Source: Natrinema limicola JCM 13563
Lineage (GTDB): Archaea; Halobacteriota; Halobacteria; Halobacteriales; Natrialbaceae
Direction: 5' to 3'
DNA length: 64,000 bases
Assembly (NCBI RefSeq): GCF_000337475.1
Contig: NZ_AOIT01000065.1
Coordinates: 69,450-133,449 of the forward strand
In this document: positions 1 through 8,874 of the stretch, in pieces
Layout of the letters: every line of letters starts with the position of its first letter
How positions within the stretch are numbered: the first letter of the stretch is position 1
Notes under the pieces: model-generated
Told to the model about the DNA's origin: nothing
The model's input: only the letters and a program-made list of their open reading frames with translations
The model's database searches: none
Program-made: the position numbers and the translations under genes

Positions 1-318
1 GATCTCGAGGTACGCCTCCTCGGAGTCGCGGACGTTGATGAGCGCGTCCATCTTCCAGTTCTCGTCGTGTTCACAGAACTCGTGGCCGCAGTCGCACTTG
101 ATGACCCATCTGTTGTCCGGTTTCGCGACCACGTACAGGTGGTCCGCATAAGGGATGATGATCGGGTCGTCCCAGTCGACCCGTTCTTGCAGGACATCCC
201 GGACCTGCTGGAAGCGGTCCGCGTCCTTGAAGTCGCTCATCATGTCGTGCAGCTGATTCCACTCTAAGTTGTCGTCGACCAGGTCCTCGATGTGTTCACG
301 TGGGTATGATTCTGGCAT
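1..318 (-). CDS. acxC: acetone carboxylase gamma subunit (3' end missing)
   Basis: Small subunit of the ATP-dependent acetone carboxylase, which converts acetone and bicarbonate to acetoacetate in the cytoplasm. The visible 106 codons begin MPESYPREHIEDLVDDNLEW and contain CDCGHEFCEHDENWK, a Cys/His-rich segment of the kind expected in the gamma subunit. The frame runs off the left edge, so the C-terminus is not seen. The ATG at 318 is preceded by GAGGTGA at ribosome-binding distance. It starts 16 bases after the acxB stop and is the last visible gene of the acxA-acxB-acxC operon. Identification rests on the motif and on the two large subunits upstream. Confidence 0.85.
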   Translation of the reverse strand, partial: MPESYPREHIEDLVDDNLEWNQLHDMMSDFKDADRFQQVRDVLQERVDWDDPIIIPYADHLYVVAKPDNRWVIKCDCGHEFCEHDENWKMDALINVRDSEEAYLEI

Positions 319-334
319 TGGTAATCACCTCGTA

Positions 335-2857
335 TTAGTCGTCGTCCGTTGCTGGTTCTGCGGTCGTGTCACTGAACGATGCGTCGGGAGACGGTAGGTC
401 CTGGATCGTCCGGTCGGCCGTCCAGGTGTAGGGCACTTCCGGCTCGTCGTCGCGACCGATACCGAGCCACGTCTCGTGGCCCTTCGTCGGGTTGTCCCAC
501 TTCTGTTTGAGGCCGGTCTTGAATCGGTTCTCGAGCGATTTCTCCGCCTTCTCGCTCAGCGTAAATTCGAAGTCCTCGGGCAGCTCCCAGAACTCGTGGT
601 AGAACTCGGCGAACTGCTTGCTCATCCGCATGCTGCTCTCGTAGGTTTTCTTGACGTCGTCGATGAGGTCCTCTTCGTTTCTGATCCGGTCGCGCTGTTC
701 CTCGTACCACTCCGTGACCGGCTTGGCCGTCTCGGCGCGTTCTTGCATCCGCTCTTCGCGCAGTTCCTCAGTCGCCTCTTTGTCGAGTTCCCACTCGCCC
801 TGCACGGCGGAGTTGTGCTTGGCCTCGTCGTCGACTTTCTCGACGACGACGGCGTAGGCGTCCTTGGCGTGACGTGGGAGCACGTACCCGTCGTGAATGT
901 CGGCGACGACATCCTCGGGATCGCGCTCGAGGGGGTCGCCCAGTCCCGAGCCACCGCGGAGGTAGTTCAGGTACATGTCGTAGTCGTCGAACTCCTTGGG
1001 CGTGCTGATCCCCTCCGGCCGACGGGTAATCTCGCCGTCGATCTTCGACTCGAAGTCGCCGCTCTCGGGATCGAGGTCGTGTTGTGGGTAGTCGTCCTGG
1101 TTCTCGAAGCGCTCCTCGAGATCGGTGTTCTGGGCGTTGAGGATGTAGCCTGACGCGGCGGGGTAGCCACCGAAGAGGCCGCCATCACTGGTCATGTAGC
1201 CGTTGCCCATCTCGTAGAGCAACCACCTGCTGACGTCTTTGACCGTTCGCATGGACTCGAAGCCGGCACCACCTGCACGACGGCCCGCGCCGCCGGTGTT
1301 CGGCTTGACGGCCCGTCCAAGGAACGGCAGCGGCTCGGTCATCTCCCAGACTTCAGCGTCGCCCATGTCGCCTTCTGGGTTCCAGATCGCCGCAGCGTGG
1401 GGCTCGCCGTCCTCGACGTAGCGTGCGCCGACACCCTCACAGGCCGACTCGAAGGAGTTGACGGCGTGGAGTTTGTCGAACTGGTCGATACCGCCACCCT
1501 GCAGCCAGTTCGAGGTGTTGGCGTTGCCGGCGTTGATCTCCTCCCAGAACCCTCTCGAGTAGTAGCCTCTCGAGAGGTGTTGCCAGAGCGGTGCCCACGC
1601 CGACACGAGGAAGTGCCAGGCGTAGGCGTGGGCGGTCTCCGTGTTCTGAGTGTTGGCCCACGAGCCGACCGGTAGGTGGAAGTCACAGCTGTAGTACGCG
1701 CCGTCGTTGACGTTCGAGTTCGGGATCACCGTCTGGGTGAGCATCACCCAGATACCGCCCTGAATTGCGGCGGGCGTGCAGTTGTACGGATGCCAGCCCC
1801 ACTTGTTGGCGCCTTCGAAGGACACCTGGAACGAGCCGTCCTCGCGGACGTGCAGTTCCGAGGGGGCGTGCATGAGGTGGTTTTCGTTCGCGTACGCACG
1901 GGTCAGGTTGTCCTGTCCCTCGTAGAGCGCGTCGACGAACGAGGCCCCGCGATAGGTGCCAGGCAACATCGTCTTCTTGATCCGGTTCCGGAAGCCCCGG
2001 CGACCGTCCTCGATCGCTTCCCGCGAGAGCTGTTTGAACTGCTCGACGCCGTACTCGTCGATGATGTTTTTGACCGCATCGCGGATCATCAGACAGCCGG
2101 TCATCCGCGTCCGCTCGTCGAGCTTCAGGAAGTCCGGCGTCCGCGTCTTGTCCGGGTAGTCTTTCTTCCAGGAGTTGAACAGTTTGAGGTCTTCGCCGAC
2201 CTTGCGGGCCGTGTAGTATGCGCCGTCACCGAATCGAGACGCCTGCGAGACGTTCATACTCCCCGGGCCGATCGCCCCGGTGTCGATGACGTGATTGACG
2301 CCCCCAGCCCAAGCGACGAGCTCCCCCTCGTGGAAGATGGGGATGAGCGTCATGATGTCGCATGCGTGGACGTCACCGACGTGGGTGTCGTTGTTGACGA
2401 AGATATCGCCGGGCTCGATGCCCGGACTCTCCTCGTAATCGTGGTTGATCATGTACTTGATCGCCTCGCTCATCGTGTGGATGTGCACGATGATCCCCGT
2501 CGAGACGGCGATCGAGTCGCCCTCCGGGGTAAAGAGGCCATAGCAGAGTTCGCCCTCCTGCTCGACGATCGGCGTCGCCGCGACCTCCTTTGAGGTTTCA
2601 CGCGCGTTCACGAGGTCGCCACGGAGCTGGGCGAACATCTGCTCGTACTCGATCGGGTTGCTCTGTTTCAGATCGAGCTTCTCGAAGCCGGCGTAGTGGC
2701 CGGTCTCTTCGGTTTTCTCCTCGAGGGCTTCGAACTGCTCGCGAAGCGTCTGGCCGTCCCAGCCGATGCCGTCACCCTCCTGTTGTTGTTCGTGGACCCG
2801 TTCCTTCTCGCGTCGCATCCGGGGGAAGCTTTCCCCCTCGTCTGGTTCCGTACTCAT
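335..2857 (-). CDS. acxB: acetone carboxylase alpha subunit (hydantoinase B family)
   Basis: Large HyuB/oxoprolinase-type subunit of acetone carboxylase, 840 aa. The N-terminal half carries the typical PGDIFVNNDTHVGDVHACD block (about residues 148-166), GGVNHVIDTGAIGPGS, and later GGAGRRAGGAGFESMR. In characterised acetone carboxylases this subunit works with the HyuA-type beta subunit that activates the substrates with ATP. The C-terminal 150 residues are highly acidic, a haloarchaeal adaptation. ATG at 2857 is the only early start and no clear Shine-Dalgarno sequence is seen. A 144-base spacer separates it from acxA upstream. A hydantoinase/oxoprolinase of other specificity is possible, but the acxC partner argues for acetone or a related ketone. 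Confidence 0.9.
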   Translation of the reverse strand: MSTEPDEGESFPRMRREKERVHEQQQEGDGIGWDGQTLREQFEALEEKTEETGHYAGFEKLDLKQSNPIEYEQMFAQLRGDLVNARETSKEVAATPIVEQEGELCYGLFTPEGDSIAVSTGIIVHIHTMSEAIKYMINHDYEESPGIEPGDIFVNNDTHVGDVHACDIMTLIPIFHEGELVAWAGGVNHVIDTGAIGPGSMNVSQASRFGDGAYYTARKVGEDLKLFNSWKKDYPDKTRTPDFLKLDERTRMTGCLMIRDAVKNIIDEYGVEQFKQLSREAIEDGRRGFRNRIKKTMLPGTYRGASFVDALYEGQDNLTRAYANENHLMHAPSELHVREDGSFQVSFEGANKWGWHPYNCTPAAIQGGIWVMLTQTVIPNSNVNDGAYYSCDFHLPVGSWANTQNTETAHAYAWHFLVSAWAPLWQHLSRGYYSRGFWEEINAGNANTSNWLQGGGIDQFDKLHAVNSFESACEGVGARYVEDGEPHAAAIWNPEGDMGDAEVWEMTEPLPFLGRAVKPNTGGAGRRAGGAGFESMRTVKDVSRWLLYEMGNGYMTSDGGLFGGYPAASGYILNAQNTDLEERFENQDDYPQHDLDPESGDFESKIDGEITRRPEGISTPKEFDDYDMYLNYLRGGSGLGDPLERDPEDVVADIHDGYVLPRHAKDAYAVVVEKVDDEAKHNSAVQGEWELDKEATEELREERMQERAETAKPVTEWYEEQRDRIRNEEDLIDDVKKTYESSMRMSKQFAEFYHEFWELPEDFEFTLSEKAEKSLENRFKTGLKQKWDNPTKGHETWLGIGRDDEPEVPYTWTADRTIQDLPSPDASFSDTTAEPATDDD

Positions 2858-3001
2858 GATGGATTCGTATTGGGTTCGTCACATCTGTTCTGAGCCAGAT
2901 GCGGGCTCGTACAGTGCACCTGCCACACCGATCGACCGGGCTCGAGCGCGGCGGTCACGGAGACGGGCAGATGCATCTCCGTACGAAAGCGGTTTTCCGC
3001 G

Positions 3002-5173
3002 CTACTCGGTCGTGGTGAGGTGGTGGACGCGGTGTTCGTCCAGCCAGGTCTCACAGTCCGGCGGCAACGCGTACGTCGTGGCAGCGCCCTCGAGGACCGC
3101 CGGGCCGCTGAGTTCGTTGCCGGGCTGGAGCGCGTGGAGGTCGTAGATCTCCGTGTCCAGCCACTCGCCGTCCCAGTAGGCCTCCCGCGTCTCCTTGTAG
3201 GCGTCCGCGGGCGGCTCCGGTCCCTGCAGTTCCTCTGTGGGGATCTCCGGCTTGACGACGTCCCGGACACCGCGGACGGACGCCTGCGTGATGGTGTGTC
3301 CGAGCTCCGGCGAGCGGGCCTCCTCGGAGTACTGTCTGCGGTATCCCTCCTCGAAGGTGTCCAGCAGTTGCTCGAGTTTCTCCGGTGAGTCGACGCGGCC
3401 GACCGGCGACTCGATGTCGATACTGTTGAGCTGGCCCTGGTACTGGCCGAGGATGTTGTACTGGAACTCGATCTCGTCGCGGCCGATGTTGCTGTTCTCG
3501 AACTCGTTTTCGACCTTCTGCTCGAGGTTCGTCCAGACCTCCGTCAGCGCCTCGCCGGCGGTCGCCGCCGCCTCCTCCATCGAGAGGTCGGGGTCGATGT
3601 CGATGCTGGTCGTCTGGTCGTAGCGGTACTCGTAGTCCGCTGCGCCACAGCCAAACGCTGAGAACCCGGCCGCCCACTCGGGGATCAGCACTTCGTCGAA
3701 GCCCAGATCCTTCGTGTATCCGGCCGTGTGGACCGGCCCGCCGCCGCCGTAGGAGAGACACTTGAAGTTCGATGGCGCGTAGCCTTCGCCGGTCACGACG
3801 GCCTCTAAGTCGTTTCGCAGCTTGCTCTCGAGAATGTCGATGACGCCCTGGGCCGCCTCGTAGACGCCCATATCGAGCGGATCGGCGATCTGTTCTTTGA
3901 TCTCCTGTTCGGCCACCTCACGATCGATCGGCATGTCGCCACCCAGGAAGTTCTCCGGGTTGATCCAGCCCATCGCGACGTGGCAGTCCGTCACCGTCAC
4001 CGTCTCGACGTCGGTTTCGACTGCGCTCACGCCGACCTGGTCACCAGCGCTTTCCGGACCGAGTTCGATCTTGTCGAAGGTGGGGTTCACTCGCACGTAG
4101 CTGCCCGTCCCCGCACCGACACTTTCCATGTTCACCATCGGCAGCGACAGGAGCAGCCGCGCCATCTCCGGGCTGTAATCGATCTGCCAGTCGTTGTCGA
4201 TGATGATGCCCATGTCGAAGCTGGTGCCGCCGATGTCGGTACAGACCAGGTTGTTGTAGTCGAGTTTCTGCCCGAAGTAGTTCGCCCCGATCATCCCCCC
4301 GATCGGCCCGGAGATCAGCGTCCGTGCCAGCTCGTTCGCGTTGATGTCGATCGTTCCGCCGTGACTTGCCATTACCCGCACGCCGACGTTGCCACCCTGT
4401 TCGTCGACGGCCTCCTGGATGTTCGAGAGTTGGTCGCGCGATGGCTCGGCGGCGAACGCCTCCGCCGTCACCGTGTTCAGTCGTTCGGACTCCTTGAGCG
4501 TCGGGTAGTACTCGCTCGAGAGCATGACCGACGTCTCCGCCCCGCGCTCGTCGATGATCTCGCGGGCGATCTCGGCGGTCCGGTGTTCGTGCTCCCCGTT
4601 CTTGTAGGAGTGGAGGAACATGACGACGATGTGGTCAACGCCTTGATCGAGCAGGTCGTTGACGCCGTCGCGGACGTCATCTTCGTACAGCGGCACCAGC
4701 GTGTTCCCCTTGACGTCGATACGCTCTCGAACGCCGCGAATTCGGTTCCGCGGGATCAGCGGCTCGGGGTGTTTGTGGGTGTTGACGTGGAGGCGATCCG
4801 AATAGGAGTAGCCGGTGTACGATTGCCGGCCCCGCCCCATCCGAAGCGTATCCTCCATCCCGCCGGTGATGAGGATGCCGACGTCGACTTCGCTTTCTCG
4901 TTCGACCAGCCGGTTGAGCATCGCCGTGCCGGAGTAGACCGTCGACACCAGGTCCGGGAACCCCTCTTCGACGCTCAGGTCCCAGTCCTCGAGAGCGTCC
5001 TGAGAGGACTTGATGAATCCTCGAGACTCGTCATCCGGCGTGGTTTTCGCCTTCCCCACGGTGAACTCGCCGTTCGAGTCCATGAGGAACGTATCCGTCA
5101 TCGTCCCGCCAGCATCGATCGACAGGATCTGTGCGTCGTGTTGTGTTGTGGGATCGTCTTCTGAACTTGCCAT
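3002..5173 (-). CDS. acxA: acetone carboxylase beta subunit (hydantoinase A family)
   Basis: ATP-using HyuA-type subunit of acetone carboxylase, 723 aa. Residues about 15-28 read ILSIDAGGTMTDTF, the phosphate-binding signature of the hydantoinase A/ASKHA fold. A second glycine-rich block, CTDIGGTSFDMGI, lies near residue 315 and GGGGPVHTAGY near 475. First gene of the acx operon. The frame could open at a TTG at 5176, but the ATG at 5173 is preferred. The 450-base upstream gap holds an inverted repeat (5252-5268) and an AT-rich stretch (5271-5280) that may be the promoter region. No regulator gene is adjacent. Confidence 0.9.
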   Translation of the reverse strand: MASSEDDPTTQHDAQILSIDAGGTMTDTFLMDSNGEFTVGKAKTTPDDESRGFIKSSQDALEDWDLSVEEGFPDLVSTVYSGTAMLNRLVERESEVDVGILITGGMEDTLRMGRGRQSYTGYSYSDRLHVNTHKHPEPLIPRNRIRGVRERIDVKGNTLVPLYEDDVRDGVNDLLDQGVDHIVVMFLHSYKNGEHEHRTAEIAREIIDERGAETSVMLSSEYYPTLKESERLNTVTAEAFAAEPSRDQLSNIQEAVDEQGGNVGVRVMASHGGTIDINANELARTLISGPIGGMIGANYFGQKLDYNNLVCTDIGGTSFDMGIIIDNDWQIDYSPEMARLLLSLPMVNMESVGAGTGSYVRVNPTFDKIELGPESAGDQVGVSAVETDVETVTVTDCHVAMGWINPENFLGGDMPIDREVAEQEIKEQIADPLDMGVYEAAQGVIDILESKLRNDLEAVVTGEGYAPSNFKCLSYGGGGPVHTAGYTKDLGFDEVLIPEWAAGFSAFGCGAADYEYRYDQTTSIDIDPDLSMEEAAATAGEALTEVWTNLEQKVENEFENSNIGRDEIEFQYNILGQYQGQLNSIDIESPVGRVDSPEKLEQLLDTFEEGYRRQYSEEARSPELGHTITQASVRGVRDVVKPEIPTEELQGPEPPADAYKETREAYWDGEWLDTEIYDLHALQPGNELSGPAVLEGAATTYALPPDCETWLDEHRVHHLTTTE

Positions 5174-5176
5174 CAA

Positions 5177-5628
5177 GGGTTTCCATACAATGTGGTAAGT
5201 TATGTATTATCACGAATGGGATTGGACGGGAATGACAGACGCTGACAACACGTGACATATGTGGTCACTTTAAAATAATTTGGGCGGAGTCGACTCACTG
5301 CAGACCGCACCGGCGGTTCGTGCTTCGACCGGCTGTGACCGCTGGCTGAGCCACTCGCAGCAGCAACTGGAACATCACGTCTTTCATGACCGATTAATTC
5401 CGCTAATAATTCGTATCCATGGATATCCCGATATCCGATCGTTCTCAATGACGCTCCCAGCGTCAGAGACCGCTTCGCAGAGTTTTCGGATCGCCTGTAC
5501 GGATGAATTGTGCCGTCTGTGGACCCGAGAATTCTATCGAACGTCGGGATTTAACTACCGACGAAGCAAATCCACAGTCATACGAGTAGACGACGGTTTA
5601 CCGACTCCGGAGACACGATACGATAACG
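5177..5628. other. divergent intergenic region, acxA / ABC exporter
   Basis: No convincing gene. It separates the leftward acx operon from the rightward ABC exporter and must carry both promoters. The useful elements are an AT-rich TATA-like stretch around 5271-5280 and the inverted repeat at 5252-5268. Frames crossing it have poor codon use and no recognisable protein. Confidence 0.6.
5252..5268. promoter_or_regulatory. inverted repeat, candidate operator of acx operon
   Basis: GTGAC-(7)-GTCAC with perfect 5-bp arms, about 80 bases upstream of the acxA ATG and next to an AT-rich TATA-like tract. Position and symmetry fit an operator or activator site. Nothing in the window identifies the protein that binds it. 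Confidence 0.35.
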
Positions 5629-6558
5629 ATGGCCCCACCAGCAATTCGCGTCGAGAATCTCGTCAAGCGTTTCGGTGATCTTACCGCCGTGGGTGGTATT
5701 TCCTTCCAAGTCGATGAGGGAGAATCGTTTGGGTTTCTCGGCCCGAACGGGGCGGGAAAGTCGACGACGATCCGGATGGTAACCGGTGTTCTGCGACCCG
5801 ATGCGGGAGCCGCTCGAATTGCTGGATACGACGTCCGTACCGATACCGATGCGGCAAAGTCCGAAATCGGAATCGTCCCTGAACAGTTCAACGCGTATCC
5901 GGACTTGACAGCCTGGAAAAACGTGATGCTCGCGGGCGAACTGTACGGGATTCCACGGCAAACACGGAAGTCACGGGGGACGGAACTGCTGCGCTCGTTT
6001 GGGTTGTTCGAACGGCGGCATACCCTTGCAACGAACTTCAGTAAAGGGATGAAACAGCGGCTGATGTTGACGATGGCGCTATTGCATGATCCTGCGGTTC
6101 TCTTCTTGGACGAACCGATTACAGGGCTCGACGTCGAGAGCCAACACCTCATCCGGGAGCGGATAGCGGAATTAAACCGGGAGGGACGAACAGTGTTCTT
6201 GACCACACATAATATCGCGGAAGCTGATCGGTTGTGTGATAGAGTTGCGATCATCAACCGTGGCGAAATCGCTGCCATCGATACGCCAGACGCACTGAAA
6301 CAAACGATTGAGCGGACCCGTGCTGTGGAGGTGAGTTTCAATGAGGAGGTTACGTTGGACACGTTGGCCGCGTTCAGTACAGTCGACGCCGTAGAAAAGC
6401 GCGGTGATACTATACGTCTCATGACGCCTGACCCCGATACAGTCATCAAAGCTGTAGTGAACTTCGCACAGGAAGAGAACCTCACACTCCGGTCGTTACA
6501 GACGCTTGGCCCGAGTCTCGAAGACGCGTTTACTGCCCTTACGGAGGCGCGTCAATGA
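5629..6558 (+). CDS. ABC transporter ATP-binding protein (DrrA/CcmA type)
   Basis: ATPase of a two-gene ABC-2 exporter, 309 aa. Walker A is GPNGAGKST (residues about 38-46). The signature loop is the divergent NFSKGMKQRL, followed by Walker B VLFLDEPITGLD and the switch His in LTTHNIAEADRL. The C-terminal 80 residues form the accessory domain seen in drug/antibiotic exporter ATPases. The stop codon overlaps the permease start (ATGA), indicating translational coupling. Substrate unknown. Codon use is somewhat less GC-rich at third positions than in the acx genes. Confidence 0.9.
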   Translation: MAPPAIRVENLVKRFGDLTAVGGISFQVDEGESFGFLGPNGAGKSTTIRMVTGVLRPDAGAARIAGYDVRTDTDAAKSEIGIVPEQFNAYPDLTAWKNVMLAGELYGIPRQTRKSRGTELLRSFGLFERRHTLATNFSKGMKQRLMLTMALLHDPAVLFLDEPITGLDVESQHLIRERIAELNREGRTVFLTTHNIAEADRLCDRVAIINRGEIAAIDTPDALKQTIERTRAVEVSFNEEVTLDTLAAFSTVDAVEKRGDTIRLMTPDPDTVIKAVVNFAQEENLTLRSLQTLGPSLEDAFTALTEARQ

Positions 6559-7283
6559 GAGTCCGTCGGGTGCTGGCCATAGCGAAAAAAGATATCCGGA
6601 TTTACTACACCAAAGGACCAGTTCTCATCTCCGGTCTCCTCCTCCCAGTATTCTTCTTTCTCGCCTTCACTATGGGACGGGAGATGGCCGGAACGCAACT
6701 CGTCGCGGGTCTCATCGGGATGACGCTCTGGTTTACCGCCACATCAATCTCGCCGGTCATCGCACCGTGGGAGACCCGTGACGGCACGTTGGAACGGCTC
6801 GTTTCTGCTCCGATCACAGTCGTCGAAATCCTCCTCGGTGATATCGTCGCATCTGCCACCATCAGCGTCAGTATTACTGGCGTCGCGACAGCAATACTCG
6901 CTCTCGTTCTCGACGTCTCGATCGCAAATCCCGTTCTCCTCGGTGTTGGATTGATTCTTGCAGCGATCGGATTCTCGGCGCTTGGTGTCTTGCTCGCTGC
7001 TGTCCCGACAGATCAGACGTCGAACGTCATGATGCTGGCAACCCTGGTCAAGTTCTCGATTATTTTCGTCAGCGGTATCTTTGTGCCTGTCGCGGACCTC
7101 CCCTCGTGGGGTCGTGTGGTCGCTTACGGGTCACCACTCACCTATCTTGTCCAAACGACGAAATACGGGCTTGGAACCGGTGACAGCGCGATCATCTGGC
7201 TCGTGGGGCTTCTCTTCTTTTTCATCATCACCTTCAGTCTTGCAGTCTGGGTTCACCGAAAAACCCTTCCGAAACGGCTGTAA
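6555..7283 (+). CDS. ABC-2 type transporter permease
   Basis: Membrane partner of the preceding ATPase, 242 aa, with about six hydrophobic segments. The N-terminal RRVLAIAKKDIRIYYTKG followed by a long hydrophobic helix, and the central block GLILAAIGFSALGVLLAAV, are typical of ABC-2/NodJ-like permeases. The start ATG overlaps the ATPase stop by four bases, so the two are co-translated. It probably exports a lipid, drug or other small molecule; the sequence does not say which. Confidence 0.88.
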   Translation: MRVRRVLAIAKKDIRIYYTKGPVLISGLLLPVFFFLAFTMGREMAGTQLVAGLIGMTLWFTATSISPVIAPWETRDGTLERLVSAPITVVEILLGDIVASATISVSITGVATAILALVLDVSIANPVLLGVGLILAAIGFSALGVLLAAVPTDQTSNVMMLATLVKFSIIFVSGIFVPVADLPSWGRVVAYGSPLTYLVQTTKYGLGTGDSAIIWLVGLLFFFIITFSLAVWVHRKTLPKRL

Positions 7284-7304
7284 CCACGGTAAAGGCTTGC
7301 TCTC

Positions 7305-7397
7305 GAGGCAGTTCACGAGTCGGTAGAACAACCGCACCGAGGACGTCGTCATGTGACGTAGGCCAATCAGTCGATACGCGGACTCGATTCGGAGTCT
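7305..7397 (-). pseudogene. relic of a transposase C-terminus (IS4-like)
   Basis: The minus strand encodes RIESAYRLIGLRHMTTSS followed by VRLFYRLVNCLES. This resembles the end of DDE transposases of the IS4 group, where the catalytic E sits in an (I)ESxYR context followed by a hydrophobic helix. Only about 31 codons survive, with no start, no ends and no upstream part. It lies in the otherwise empty 270-base gap after the ABC permease. Homology is from memory of the family pattern, not from a search. Confidence 0.4.
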
Positions 7398-7553
7398 CGC
7401 TCGAGGAACGGCAACAGGCTAGTCGCCCAGACAGACTGGACGTTGTCGGTCAGTTCCGCTCAGCTACACCAAACGCAGAAAAAGAGAAGCTGTGGCTGCT
7501 AGGCAGTATATCCGACACAACGGCTATATCTCAGGCCCCAGTCATGAGAGTGA

Positions 7554-8162
7554 ATGTCCACACGTGAACCGTTCGGTCAATCTGGCCGTCTTCTGGCCAG
7601 CGTCGCCCTCCTCCTCGCGCTCGTCGGACTCCTGTCATGGACCGGCACAGCCGCTGTTGAACCGCTAGAAAGCACGTACCCAGACGAAGCCGACGTGACG
7701 CCGGATCGCGAATCCCACATCGGAAACCGCGTCGTGCTTGACGGTGCCGTCGTCGAGACCGACCCCCTCGTGATCGCAACACAGTCGAACGGGAACGGCA
7801 GGTTCACCATCGTCCGGACCGCCGACACCCTCGAGCGGTCTGCCGGCCCCCTCGAGACAGGCGATCGCGTGACAGTGTTCGGAACGCTCGAGGATGCGTC
7901 GACGCTCGACGCGGAGCGAACGGTCTCCACTGCCCTGTGGGAATCACTTTACATGGTCGTCATCTCATTCGTCGGCGGGTGCTGGGTTCTCGCACGGCTC
8001 ATCCGTGGCTGGCGCATTGATTGGGGCCGGTATGCGCTCGTTCCCCGACCCACAGCGCCGACGAACGGTGGCGAATCCGGCGTCGATTCCGGTCGGTCAC
8101 AAGGCGATGGCACATCGGCTGACAGCTCGAGCGAGCGACATCGAGAACAGCGTGATCGGTGA
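7554..8162 (+). CDS. membrane-anchored hypothetical protein
   Basis: 202 aa, not recognised. Residues 12-32 form a hydrophobic helix that could be a signal anchor. Residues about 55-125 look like a small beta-barrel, with NRVVLDGAVVETDPLVI and GDRVTVFGTLEDAS in the style of OB-fold or NfeD-like domains. A second hydrophobic helix (about 128-148) precedes a polar, disordered, Ser/Gly/Asp-rich tail. The stop TGA overlaps the ATG of the next gene by one base, so the two are probably co-expressed. Confidence 0.7.
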   Translation: MSTREPFGQSGRLLASVALLLALVGLLSWTGTAAVEPLESTYPDEADVTPDRESHIGNRVVLDGAVVETDPLVIATQSNGNGRFTIVRTADTLERSAGPLETGDRVTVFGTLEDASTLDAERTVSTALWESLYMVVISFVGGCWVLARLIRGWRIDWGRYALVPRPTAPTNGGESGVDSGRSQGDGTSADSSSERHREQRDR

Positions 8163-8671
8163 TGCCCGATCTCCTCACACACGTACTGGTCGGCTACAGC
8201 ATCGGAACGCTGCTCGCAGTTCGATATGAGCGAGTTCGAGCGGCACAGGTCACCCTCGTGATGGTCGGTGCGCTGTCCCCGGATTTCAGAAAGATTGCAC
8301 CCGTGATCCCAACTGGTCCTCTCGAGTTGGTAACCGGCGGCCCGATTTCGTGGACGCCGTTACACACACTCGGTGGGAGCGTGCTCGTCGTCCTCTTGGG
8401 ATCGCTGTTGGTCGCACCCGACTATCGACGACAGACGATTGTACTGACTGCTATCGGCGCAGCCTCTCACCACGTCCTCGATGTCGCGTTGCTCACGGCG
8501 ACCGGCGACGCGTACGCCGTTTTCTTCCCGATCAGTGCGTATCGGCCACCGTCTCCGGATCTGTATCTCAGTACTGATCGGTGGCCTGCAGCCGTTGCAG
8601 GCGTCCTCGCAATCGGTTCGTGGGCCGTCCGACGAGACAGTACGACGGAGACGTTGCGACCCTCGGACTGA
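8162..8671 (+). CDS. YdjM/DUF457-like membrane protein (putative metal-dependent hydrolase)
   Basis: 169 aa with about four membrane segments. It shows the pattern of the YdjM/DUF457 family: an early PDLLTHVLVGY, GALSPDF near residue 42, a conserved His in PLHTLGGS and ASHHVLDVALL near 104-114. These His/Asp residues could bind a metal at the membrane surface. The biochemical role of the family is poorly known. ATG at 8162 shares one base with the preceding stop; a GTG at 8159 would add one residue. Confidence 0.7.
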   Translation: MPDLLTHVLVGYSIGTLLAVRYERVRAAQVTLVMVGALSPDFRKIAPVIPTGPLELVTGGPISWTPLHTLGGSVLVVLLGSLLVAPDYRRQTIVLTAIGAASHHVLDVALLTATGDAYAVFFPISAYRPPSPDLYLSTDRWPAAVAGVLAIGSWAVRRDSTTETLRPSD

Positions 8672-8874
8672 ACACGGCTCTGGACGAAATTAGACACCGG
8701 ATATCGTGTAACACTGTGGTACTGGTCAGCAATATTGCTCGCTATCGATAGCGAGTAGACCCACACCGGATGACCAACCGCGATACGAAATCCGAAATCG
8801 GCGTCGAGGCTGACCCGACTCACCACGACGTCGTCGTACGTGCCCTCGAGTTCTCGATGGCGGAAGGCTTCAAC

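Noticed and set aside
5280..5678. 132-codon frame between acxA and the ABC exporter as a possible regulator
   Set aside because: It overlaps the ABC ATPase start, has atypical composition and no HTH pattern.
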